This document shows, piece after piece, positions 1 through 8,909 of a stretch of 64,000 nucleotides of DNA. The stretch is taken from contig NZ_QHJG01000022.1 in assembly GCF_003184185.1 (NCBI RefSeq), positions 21,778 to 85,777 on the forward strand, written 5' to 3'. This DNA is from Legionella qingyii. GTDB lineage: Bacteria; Pseudomonadota; Gammaproteobacteria; Legionellales; Legionellaceae. Position 1 is the stretch's first letter. The number at the start of each line of letters is the position of its first letter. The notes under the pieces are model-generated. The model worked only from the letters and a program-made list of their open reading frames with translations. It made no database searches and was not told the origin of the DNA. The position numbers and the translations under genes were made by a program.

Positions 1-3000
1 TGACCAATATGAAGCGATGAGGCCGCAACTTAAACATTTTTTGACAACAATGAAATAGATCATTGAATTGGCTTTGATTATATAAGAACACTATATCTTT
101 ATTCTCAATAGGCCCCAATTCATTTAGACCATGTATTAATTGATAATCCAGATCACCCAATAGCTTTTTTGCCTTCTCCGGCTCATTTGATATCACAAAC
201 AACCTGGAAGTCTGCTTTTGGGTCGGCAAATTGAACTTGAAGGGACTCCATCGAGTTTGATACAGATTCTGAAGATAAGAATCATAAGGAATAAAATGAC
301 TTTGCGTCACTCTTCTTAGTTTAAACTTCTCAATTTCACCAATCAGAAAACCTGAATTATCATAAAATTTGACATCAAAACAAAGCTCATTATCATGCTC
401 AGCAGCTCTTTGCGTTAATCGGGTCCACACACTTCGAGGTACTTCCTGAGTTGTAGTCATTCGCGCAAACGTATAAGGCACATAAGTGGAATGCTCAAAT
501 TCATTCATTCTGAGTAATAAAATACTTTGCATCACCCCATCAAGCAAAATAGGTGGATAATAATAGTTAAAGCCTTGGCTGCTTTTGGTCAGGAGTATTT
601 TGGAAAAAATGCTGTCATGATGCAGGTAACTCTCGTGCAGAACCTGGAATTCATCTCGATAAGACAAAGCATGTTTTTTAAAATTCTCATAAATTTGCGA
701 TAAATCTAAGCGACGCTCAAAAGATGATTTTAACTCATTGATATCAACCGATTCAGAAAGCGACGGCGCTCGCGAATTGATTTCCATTTCAGAAAACAGT
801 TGCCAATTATCATCTTGCTTCGCAAAAATATTGATTTTGTATTGTTCGTCGCTTTTTGGCTTGACTTGCAACTGAAACTCTTGAGCCTGCTTTGGGTATA
901 ATGGACGTTCAATATGAAATTGTTCAATAGAAAAAGCATTGCGTTGCAATACTAGTTTGGCGGCTGCCAAACCTGACTCAATAAAAGCGGTTGCGGGAAA
1001 AACAACTTTATCAAAAATAAAATTCTGATTGATGTATGTCAAATGTTCTAAGTCCAGCTTATTACTAAATAAAAACTCATTACCAGGCAGCGAAAACATT
1101 TGACCTAAAAGAGGATGCACAACATCCGCGGGGGATTGAGTCGAGATTTTTTTATCAACCCAAAATTCAGTCGCATCAAATACATAATGAGGTAAATTAA
1201 CTTTGTTAAACTCATGACCACTGTTTTTATAGTATAGATTCCAGTCGAGTTGTTTCCCTTGCATGTAACTGGTCACAACAGAATTGAGTGCAGCCTCATT
1301 TTGCACATCAAGAACATTACTTGTTTCATGAGACATAACATACTGACCTAATTCCAACAATTGGCTCGCCTCTTGAGTTGTATGAGCAACTAAAGCCAAT
1401 CGATAAGTATAATGCTCACGACAGGTCGCAGCTGTAAAACAAATATCGCTAAAATCATCTGATGTTTTTGCTAAATACCGTTGATAACTTCGGGCTAAAT
1501 GCTTTAGAGCAGTTTGCGAATTCGCCGAGAAGACCAGTAATTGGGCTTTAGCGGTTTTAACAGATTGAGGTACTCCCTGCTCTGCAGTTTTAGGAAACTC
1601 TTGTAAAATAAGATGAGCATTAGTTCCACTAAAACCAAATGCACTGACCCCTGCGCTTCTTAACTTTGAGTCCGCCTCCCATTCGATGTGTTGCAAAGGG
1701 AGACGAATATCCCCAAGATGAATATGTGGATTTAATTTTTTAAAATGAAGCAACTTATAAATTTTCTTCTTTTGCAAACTGATCACTGTTTTAATAACAC
1801 TCGCCACGCCAGCAGCACTTTCAAGGTGACCAATATTCGTTTTAACTGCACCAAGGTATAAGGGATTATTCTGAGTATGTCCTTTTCCATAAACCTGGTT
1901 GATTGCATGTACTTCTATGGGATCTCCTAATGGGGTGCCCGTCCCATGTGCTTCAATATAACTGATGTCACCACTGGATAAATCCGTTTGACTTAAAGCT
2001 TTTATCATGACTTCTTCCTGGCTTTTGCCATTAGGAACAGTCAATCCGGCAGAGCGTCCGTCACTATTTACTGCTGAAGCTTTAATAACCGCTAAAATGG
2101 TATCTTTATCGCGTAACGCATCAGGTAACCTTTTCAATAACAGTACGCCACAGCCTTCTGCTCTTGCATATCCATCTGCACGTTCATCAAAAGTTTTACA
2201 TTGACCATCAGGAGCTAAAGCTTTGGCTTTGCATAAAGTAATGTTTGCTTCAGGCAATAGCAACACATTGACACCACCAGCAAGCGCATAATCAATTTCC
2301 CTGTTTTTTAAACTTTGACATGCATAATGAATCGCTACTAATGATGAAGAACAGGCCGTATCCACACTGATTGATGGGCCTTTCAAATCAAACGTATATG
2401 CTACGCGTCCTGGAATCAGATTCGATACATTGCCCGTTATCGAATAAACACTAAGTTCCTCGTTAGAAAAACCCGACTTCTCCAGTTGCGCATAGTATTC
2501 ATTTGGACCGACACCTGCAAAAACCCCCGTTAAACTGCCACGTAATGCCCCAGGCAAATAATTTGCATTTTCTATAGCCTTATAGGAGCACTCTAAAAAG
2601 ATTCGTTGTTGAGGCTCCATCAATTTTGCCTCACGAGGACTAATACCAAAGAAATTTGCGTCAAAACATTTAATGTTTTCAATTAACCCTAGTTTATTGA
2701 CATAAGATTTCCCTGGTGCATCCATATCAGGATCATAATATTTTCGGTTATCCCAACGCTCCATGGGTATATCATTTATCCCACTTTTACCTTCTTCAAG
2801 TAACGTTTCAAAGGCATCAAGATCAGGAGCACTAGGAAAGGTACAACTCATGCCTATAATAGCAATTGCATCATCGGTTTTTTCTACCACTGGTTGGGGA
2901 GCTTGTTTAATAACTAATTGTTTCCCCAATTCCGACTCTATAAACTGAGCCAGCTTATTAATTGATGGATAATCAAAACCTATTGTCGCAGTTATTTTAA

Positions 3001-6000
3001 GGGTAGGAGCTAGCTTTTCTTTAAGCTTGGTTGCCAGTTCAGTAATCATCAATGAGTCAAAACCAAGTTCAAAATATCCCTCATCTTCATCCAACTCGTC
3101 CACTTCGGTTAGCTCAAGGATTTCTTTACAAATAGAACACACCAAATCTTTACAGGTCTTGAATCGATTCTCTGCATTAATTTTCAAATAATCATTAAGC
3201 CATAAAGATAAATTCTTATTGGCAAATTGCTCTGCCGCATGCAGAGTATCAGCTAAATGTTTGTGGAAAACAGGCGCAGGCTTAGGAACAAACTCAAGCA
3301 TAAATTTGAGATAATCAGGGGATATAATTACTGCATGGCTTAACTGATCATTAATCAAAGTTTTAATAAAGGTATGTCCTTGCTCATTACTTATCAAAGA
3401 CTGTTTTAACCCTTGGTCTTGAGATCGTTTTTGGGCCATACCGACCTCGCCCCAAGGCCCCCAATCAATTGCAGTTCCTACCAATCCCAAACGCCGACGT
3501 TCTGCAATCAAAGCATCTACGAAACTATTAGTACCACTGTAAACTGACTCTTTATTGCTGCCAAATACTGAGGAAATCGAAGAATAGACAACAAAGAAAT
3601 CCAGATCGAAGTTTTTAGTTAACTCATGCAAATACCATCCGCCTTGCACCTTGGCAGAAAATAAATAATCTACATCCTCACTATTATGTTCCAATAAGGG
3701 AGCTTTAACCGCTACGCCTGCTGCATGAATAATACCTTTTAACAATCCATCTGCATTCAACTCAAGAAGTAAATGACGTACTTGTTCTTTGTCACTAACA
3801 TCCAAACTTACAGGACGAATAATTCGACTGGTATAATTATATTGAATTTTTTTAATTGCTTCTTTTACTGCAGGTTTATCGACATTTCGCGAAGTAAGGA
3901 TAACCTCTCTTGCACCTGCTGAAAGCAAAGCTTGCGCTGTGACCAGACCTAAACCGCCACAACCTCCGGTAATTAGATAACGCCCCTTTCCATAGAGCGA
4001 TCTTTTCTTATCCAACAATTTGGCTTTTTGCAATCGCGCTATAAAACGTTTCCCTTCGCGATAAGCGACAATATGTTCATAGCATTCTTCAAAATTATGC
4101 TTGATTTCATCTACAATTTGCCCAGCGTAATTTTCATCTTCTGTTTTTTCCGTATCAATCAAAACAGTATTTAATTGTGGCAGCTCTAACACCAGTGTTC
4201 GGCAAAATCCAATCAGTGGGCTATCCCCCAGATTCAGCGGGCCTGCTGCGAGTTCGGTAATTGCATTCGTAGTAAGCACAATTAATTGCAATTTAAGGGC
4301 TTTTTTATCAAGCTCTTTAACGAGCGCCAAGAGCTTTTTGATGGTATTTTTTTGAAAATCGATACTGGACTCGATATCTGCTGTTGAAGGAGCGTCCAGA
4401 CCTACGGCAAAAATAATCCCATCCAATTGTTCCAATGGAGGATTCTCCTCCTCCAGCAGAATATCTAAACCCTGAGCAATGAGACGTGGAGCCAGCTGTT
4501 GTGCGCCAATTAGAAGCCAATTATTCCCCTGCATTTTACGATTAGTCCGAGCACAGGGTTGAGGCTGCCATTGCAGTTGAAAACACCAGTCTTGAGGCAA
4601 AAGCGTATCTTTTAGTTTATCTTTTGTTTCAAACCAATGTTCTTCTCGAGCAAATTCGTATAAAGGGAGTTTAACTTTTATAAACTGCATATTTAGTGAC
4701 CGATAAAAATCGGCCCAATGAATAATATAACCTGCTTGATAAGCAGCCTGTAATTGCGCCAATGAGATTGGATGTTGCAAGGATACTGGATTGCTTTTTT
4801 CTTTTTTTATTTGAGAGAGTGTGTATTCATTCTTTCCAATAATTGCAGCCGCTTCTTTCGCCGTGCGTGCTTTAATAGCGACTCGAAATAAGAAATGACT
4901 TCGACACATTGCTGCGGTAAAGCATATATCCGCAAACTCTTCTTGCGTATTTGCCAAATACTTTTGATAGCTTGCTAAAAGTAATTCAAGCGCGGTTTTA
5001 CTTTTAGCAGAAATCACTAATAAGGACTCTTGCGGCAGTGTACGTGCCTCTATTATTTTTACAGGCGGTTCTTGCAGTACGATATGTGCGTTCGCACCGC
5101 TAAATCCAAATGAACTCACGCCGGCACATCGCAACCCATCTTCCTTAACCCAATCCATTGTATTCAATGGAATGACAGTATTTTTTAACTCAATTTCAGG
5201 ATTTAATTTTTTAAAGTTGAGGTGTTTGAATATTTTATGAGCGTGTAGACTTAAAACAGCCTTAATCACTCCAGCTACTCCAGAAGCGCTTTCAGAATGG
5301 CCTATATTCGTTTTTACCGAGCTGATATAAAGGGGATTTTCTGTGCTATGGAATTCACTAAAAATTTTAGTCAGGGTATTCACTTCGATTGGATCGGCCA
5401 ATGGCGTACCCGTACCATGTGCTTCAATGTAATCAATATCTTTTGGTGATAATTGTGATTTCGCAAGGGCGCTGCGAATTACCTCTTCTTGAGCAATACC
5501 ATTAGGAACAGTAAATCCCCCGCTCTTACCATCACTATTAATGGAAGTTCCTTTGATTACCGCAAGAATATTATCATTGTCTTTAAGAGCGTTGCTTAAC
5601 CGTTTTAAAACGATGACACCGCATCCCTCACTACGCGCATAACCATCCGCATCCTCACTGAATGTCTTGCAGCGGCTTTCGGGGGATAACATTCTGGCCT
5701 TTGAAAGGGTAATATTGGAATCGGGAGCCAGTAAGATATTCACTCCACCTGCAAGCGCCATATCACAATCACCATTTTGCAAACTCAAACATGCATCATG
5801 AATGGCGGTCATCGATGAAGAACAGGCGGTATCAATTGCCTGTATTGGTCCATGGAAATCAAATGCATAAGCCACCCGGCCAGGTATCGCATTTAAAACA
5901 TTTCCAGTTGCAAAATAAATGTTTAGATCGTCCAAACCTACACCAAGACCGGCTAATAATCGTGGATACTCATTCGTACCACAACCAACAAAAACTCCGG

Positions 6001-8419
6001 TTTTACTGTCTTTAATCGCAGCTAGAGATAAGTTTGCATCTTCCAAAGCATGATAGCTCGTCTCCAGAAACACCCGTAATTGTGGTGACATGAGCTTGGC
6101 TTCACGTGGGCTGATATTAAAGAAATCCGCATCAAAATTTTTTATATTTTCAATTAAGCCCAGTTGTTTGATATAGAGTCGACCTAAAGCATTAACATCC
6201 GGATCATAATATTTCTCATTATCCCATCGCTCTAAAGGAATATCAGCCATACCACTTTCGCCGCGCTCTAATAAGGTTAAAAATGCATCGATAGTTTCTG
6301 CTTTGGGAAAACGGCAACTCATTCCAATGATCGCAATAGGTTCATTACTGAGTACATTGACAGTGGGTTGTCGATAAACTGGCTCTGGCATCCGGATTTG
6401 TTGTATGTGTCTGGCCAACTTATCCAAAGTTAGAAAAGCGGGAATTGACATTTTATAGGAGAAAAGCTCATAAACACTCTGCTCGAGTTCGGTTAATGAC
6501 TCCTGGTTGAACCCTAAAAAGCCGAAATCCTGATGTTCCTCAATGTGTTCTTTTTTTAAAAGAGATTGTATTTGAGCGGCAAGTTTCTCTTTAATCGTTT
6601 CTATTTGTAGTTCTTTGGGTTGCAGGCATAAAGTATTTAACCCATTCTTGTTTCTGGGCTCATGCCAATAGGGCTTTCTATCAAAATAATAAAGCGGTAA
6701 ATCTGCTTTATTAAATGGAACATTATCTGGATCGATTTTTATATTAAATCCTGCAAGAAACGCCTCATGAATCTGAAATGCATCAGAAGCTATTTTTTGT
6801 ATCTCTTTTTTTACAGTGATCTTGTGTAATTCATAATTGTCAGACTCAATCTTTTGGATCAAGGTTTCTTTATCTCGAGTAACAATGGCACAACGATATT
6901 TAAAATGATCGCGACAGTTGATGAGTGTAAAACAAATATCGTGCAAACTCGTCGGCGTCTCTCGAAGATATAATGCATAACGTGCCAACATTTGCCTTAA
7001 TGAATACTCACTCTTTGCTGACACAACAAAACATTTTGCTTGCCCATCATCTAATGATGCGGATGGCAAGGAATCATGAGTTGCTTCTTCAATGATGGCA
7101 CTGACATTGGTTCCACTAAATCCGAAGTTAGAGATCTGCACATGCCTCTTTTTATTTTTTTGCTTCTTAAAAGCAATTGGTTCTACGGGTAAAAGTGCAG
7201 GTATACCCTCAGGATCTATGGTTTTGTTCGGTTTCGTGTAATGTAAATTGGCTGGAATTGTTTCATGGTTTAATGCGCCAATTGCCTTAATCAGTGATGC
7301 AACCCCTGATGATGCAATACTGTGACCTATATTACTTTTTACTGCACCAACAATCAGAGGATTATCTTGAGTATGATGCCCTTTATGGATCTGTTGGATT
7401 GCATTAAACTCAACTGAATCACCAACGATTGTACCGGTTCCATGCGCTTCAATATAATCAATATCACTTGGAGTTAAATGAGCTTGTGCCATCACTTCGT
7501 GGTGAAGGGCAATTTGTGACTTAATATTTGGAGCAACCAGAATCGTCCCATCATCACCATCCTGATTCATGACAATACTTTTGAGTACCGCATGGATTGT
7601 ATCTTGATCTTTGCGCGCATCACTTAAGCGTTTTACAATAACAACGCCACACCCTTCGCTTCGGACAAACCCATCCGCATTCTTATCAAAACTGCGGCAT
7701 TGATCCTGCGCAGATAACATATTTGCTTTAGTCAAACCTATAAAATTTTCAGGGCAAAGATTAAGATGAACTCCACCGACAATTGCTATAGAACATTGCT
7801 TCATTCTCAATGAGTTTGCCGCGAGGTAAAGAGCAGAAAATGAAGAAGAACAGGCTGTATCCACTGCGATGCTGGGTCCTTTCAAATTGAGAAAGTGCGA
7901 AAGTCTTCCTGCTGCAGCACTGCTGGCTGCACCAATCTGGGTATACGCATTAAATTCAATATTGTCTTTATAATTGAGTTGGCTGTAATCCTGAGTTGAA
8001 CAACCACAGAATACAGCTGCATTTGAATTATTTAATGAATCCAGTGGAATGTTGGCATGATTTAAAGCACGAATCGCTACTTCTAAAAAAAGTCGATGTT
8101 GGGGATCCATTTGTTTGGCTTCGATTGCAGATATTTTAAAAAAAGATGCATCGAATAACTGAGGATTATTAAGAAAACCTCCTTTACGACCAATTATTTT
8201 ATCGGCTTTCTCACGATCAGGATCATAATACTCATCAACATCCCAACGATCTCTTGGCATTTCTTTAATAGGCGAAAGCCCCTTGAGCAGCATCGCATAA
8301 AATGCCTCAACATCTTCTACATCCGAATCAACACCAGGAAATTGGCAATTCATTCCAATGATTGCAAGAGGTTCATTAAGAATGTCTATTAGATTATGTT
8401 CCTGGTTATTTTTCACCAC
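1..8419 (-). CDS. AT-less (trans-AT-like) type I polyketide synthase, 5' part, runs off the left edge
   Basis: About 2,800 residues are visible and the frame is open to the window edge. The domain order is KS1 (Cys about 190 in DTACSSS, His in EAHGTGT, His in SNIGHS), a linker ending in an ACP-like segment, then KS2 (Cys about 866), a ketoreductase (TGGCGGLG near 1478), an ACP (GFDSLM, Ser about 1789), KS3 (Cys about 2023), a dehydratase-like domain starting HPLLGQ, and the beginning of another KR structural domain. After each KS the usual acyltransferase with GHSxG is missing; only the flanking linker remains, as in trans-AT synthases. The first ACP has Gln where the phosphopantetheine Ser should be, and the DH has Asn for the catalytic His. 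I chose GTG at 8419 because GGGAG lies 9 bases upstream; an in-frame ATG at 8455 has no such site. The product is unknown, and no AT gene is visible in the window. Confidence 0.9.
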   Translation of the reverse strand, partial: MVKNNQEHNLIDILNEPLAIIGMNCQFPGVDSDVEDVEAFYAMLLKGLSPIKEMPRDRWDVDEYYDPDREKADKIIGRKGGFLNNPQLFDASFFKISAIEAKQMDPQHRLFLEVAIRALNHANIPLDSLNNSNAAVFCGCSTQDYSQLNYKDNIEFNAYTQIGAASSAAAGRLSHFLNLKGPSIAVDTACSSSFSALYLAANSLRMKQCSIAIVGGVHLNLCPENFIGLTKANMLSAQDQCRSFDKNADGFVRSEGCGVVIVKRLSDARKDQDTIHAVLKSIVMNQDGDDGTILVAPNIKSQIALHHEVMAQAHLTPSDIDYIEAHGTGTIVGDSVEFNAIQQIHKGHHTQDNPLIVGAVKSNIGHSIASSGVASLIKAIGALNHETIPANLHYTKPNKTIDPEGIPALLPVEPIAFKKQKNKKRHVQISNFGFSGTNVSAIIEEATHDSLPSASLDDGQAKCFVVSAKSEYSLRQMLARYALYLRETPTSLHDICFTLINCRDHFKYRCAIVTRDKETLIQKIESDNYELHKITVKKEIQKIASDAFQIHEAFLAGFNIKIDPDNVPFNKADLPLYYFDRKPYWHEPRNKNGLNTLCLQPKELQIETIKEKLAAQIQSLLKKEHIEEHQDFGFLGFNQESLTELEQSVYELFSYKMSIPAFLTLDKLARHIQQIRMPEPVYRQPTVNVLSNEPIAIIGMSCRFPKAETIDAFLTLLERGESGMADIPLERWDNEKYYDPDVNALGRLYIKQLGLIENIKNFDADFFNISPREAKLMSPQLRVFLETSYHALEDANLSLAAIKDSKTGVFVGCGTNEYPRLLAGLGVGLDDLNIYFATGNVLNAIPGRVAYAFDFHGPIQAIDTACSSSMTAIHDACLSLQNGDCDMALAGGVNILLAPDSNITLSKARMLSPESRCKTFSEDADGYARSEGCGVIVLKRLSNALKDNDNILAVIKGTSINSDGKSGGFTVPNGIAQEEVIRSALAKSQLSPKDIDYIEAHGTGTPLADPIEVNTLTKIFSEFHSTENPLYISSVKTNIGHSESASGVAGVIKAVLSLHAHKIFKHLNFKKLNPEIELKNTVIPLNTMDWVKEDGLRCAGVSSFGFSGANAHIVLQEPPVKIIEARTLPQESLLVISAKSKTALELLLASYQKYLANTQEEFADICFTAAMCRSHFLFRVAIKARTAKEAAAIIGKNEYTLSQIKKEKSNPVSLQHPISLAQLQAAYQAGYIIHWADFYRSLNMQFIKVKLPLYEFAREEHWFETKDKLKDTLLPQDWCFQLQWQPQPCARTNRKMQGNNWLLIGAQQLAPRLIAQGLDILLEEENPPLEQLDGIIFAVGLDAPSTADIESSIDFQKNTIKKLLALVKELDKKALKLQLIVLTTNAITELAAGPLNLGDSPLIGFCRTLVLELPQLNTVLIDTEKTEDENYAGQIVDEIKHNFEECYEHIVAYREGKRFIARLQKAKLLDKKRSLYGKGRYLITGGCGGLGLVTAQALLSAGAREVILTSRNVDKPAVKEAIKKIQYNYTSRIIRPVSLDVSDKEQVRHLLLELNADGLLKGIIHAAGVAVKAPLLEHNSEDVDYLFSAKVQGGWYLHELTKNFDLDFFVVYSSISSVFGSNKESVYSGTNSFVDALIAERRRLGLVGTAIDWGPWGEVGMAQKRSQDQGLKQSLISNEQGHTFIKTLINDQLSHAVIISPDYLKFMLEFVPKPAPVFHKHLADTLHAAEQFANKNLSLWLNDYLKINAENRFKTCKDLVCSICKEILELTEVDELDEDEGYFELGFDSLMITELATKLKEKLAPTLKITATIGFDYPSINKLAQFIESELGKQLVIKQAPQPVVEKTDDAIAIIGMSCTFPSAPDLDAFETLLEEGKSGINDIPMERWDNRKYYDPDMDAPGKSYVNKLGLIENIKCFDANFFGISPREAKLMEPQQRIFLECSYKAIENANYLPGALRGSLTGVFAGVGPNEYYAQLEKSGFSNEELSVYSITGNVSNLIPGRVAYTFDLKGPSISVDTACSSSLVAIHYACQSLKNREIDYALAGGVNVLLLPEANITLCKAKALAPDGQCKTFDERADGYARAEGCGVLLLKRLPDALRDKDTILAVIKASAVNSDGRSAGLTVPNGKSQEEVMIKALSQTDLSSGDISYIEAHGTGTPLGDPIEVHAINQVYGKGHTQNNPLYLGAVKTNIGHLESAAGVASVIKTVISLQKKKIYKLLHFKKLNPHIHLGDIRLPLQHIEWEADSKLRSAGVSAFGFSGTNAHLILQEFPKTAEQGVPQSVKTAKAQLLVFSANSQTALKHLARSYQRYLAKTSDDFSDICFTAATCREHYTYRLALVAHTTQEASQLLELGQYVMSHETSNVLDVQNEAALNSVVTSYMQGKQLDWNLYYKNSGHEFNKVNLPHYVFDATEFWVDKKISTQSPADVVHPLLGQMFSLPGNEFLFSNKLDLEHLTYINQNFIFDKVVFPATAFIESGLAAAKLVLQRNAFSIEQFHIERPLYPKQAQEFQLQVKPKSDEQYKINIFAKQDDNWQLFSEMEINSRAPSLSESVDINELKSSFERRLDLSQIYENFKKHALSYRDEFQVLHESYLHHDSIFSKILLTKSSQGFNYYYPPILLDGVMQSILLLRMNEFEHSTYVPYTFARMTTTQEVPRSVWTRLTQRAAEHDNELCFDVKFYDNSGFLIGEIEKFKLRRVTQSHFIPYDSYLQNLYQTRWSPFKFNLPTQKQTSRLFVISNEPEKAKKLLGDLDYQLIHGLNELGPIENKDIVFLYNQSQFNDLFHCCQKMFKLRPHRFILV

Positions 8420-8909
8420 TTTAAAATACTCCCATACCACCAGAGACAATACCATTAAGTTTAATGGCAATGACCACCAGGGGCAGTACACAAAATAAAA
8501 ATAAAAAATAGCAATAATAAGGACTTATAACAAGACACTGAATTTTTGCATGATAGGATAAACACACTTTGATTTTGTTTATTAATGAATATCAGTTTCT
8601 TTTATATGCTGATTCAACATATCCCCACTATCTTTATTTCATCTGAAAACAATAACGTCCTGGCTCAAAAATTTATTCACAGAGTGCCTTTAAAATGAGC
8701 ATCATAACGCTCACAGGACTTCTAAATAACTTCAACCTAACCCATTGATTTTTGGTAGTTGAAGTTATTTAGAAGTCCTGATTCATACTTATTTAATAGC
8801 ACAAAAGTTTCAATAGAACAAAAAAACAGAACAAGTATACTTCTTTGTCGCAATATTGACGGAAGTTGTATTTGATTAGGGCGTGTTTACAATTCATTCC
8901 CACCGCCTA
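8420..8909. other. intergenic region, PKS promoter side
   Basis: This gap of about 490 bases separates the 3' end of the helicase gene from the PKS start. The only structure I see is the 67-bp inverted-repeat element at 8714-8780. No ORF of convincing composition is visible, and I could not assign a promoter. Confidence 0.5.
8714..8780. repeat. short palindromic element with CAGGACTT ends
   Basis: Two perfect 23-bp inverted arms (8714-8736 and 8758-8780) flank a 21-base centre. The terminal 8 bases CAGGACTT match the ends of the two longer miniature elements at 24773 and 52800. The flanks GCTCA/ATTCA are not a clear target duplication. As RNA it would fold into a strong hairpin in either direction, so it may also end transcription of the upstream helicase gene. 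Confidence 0.75.
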
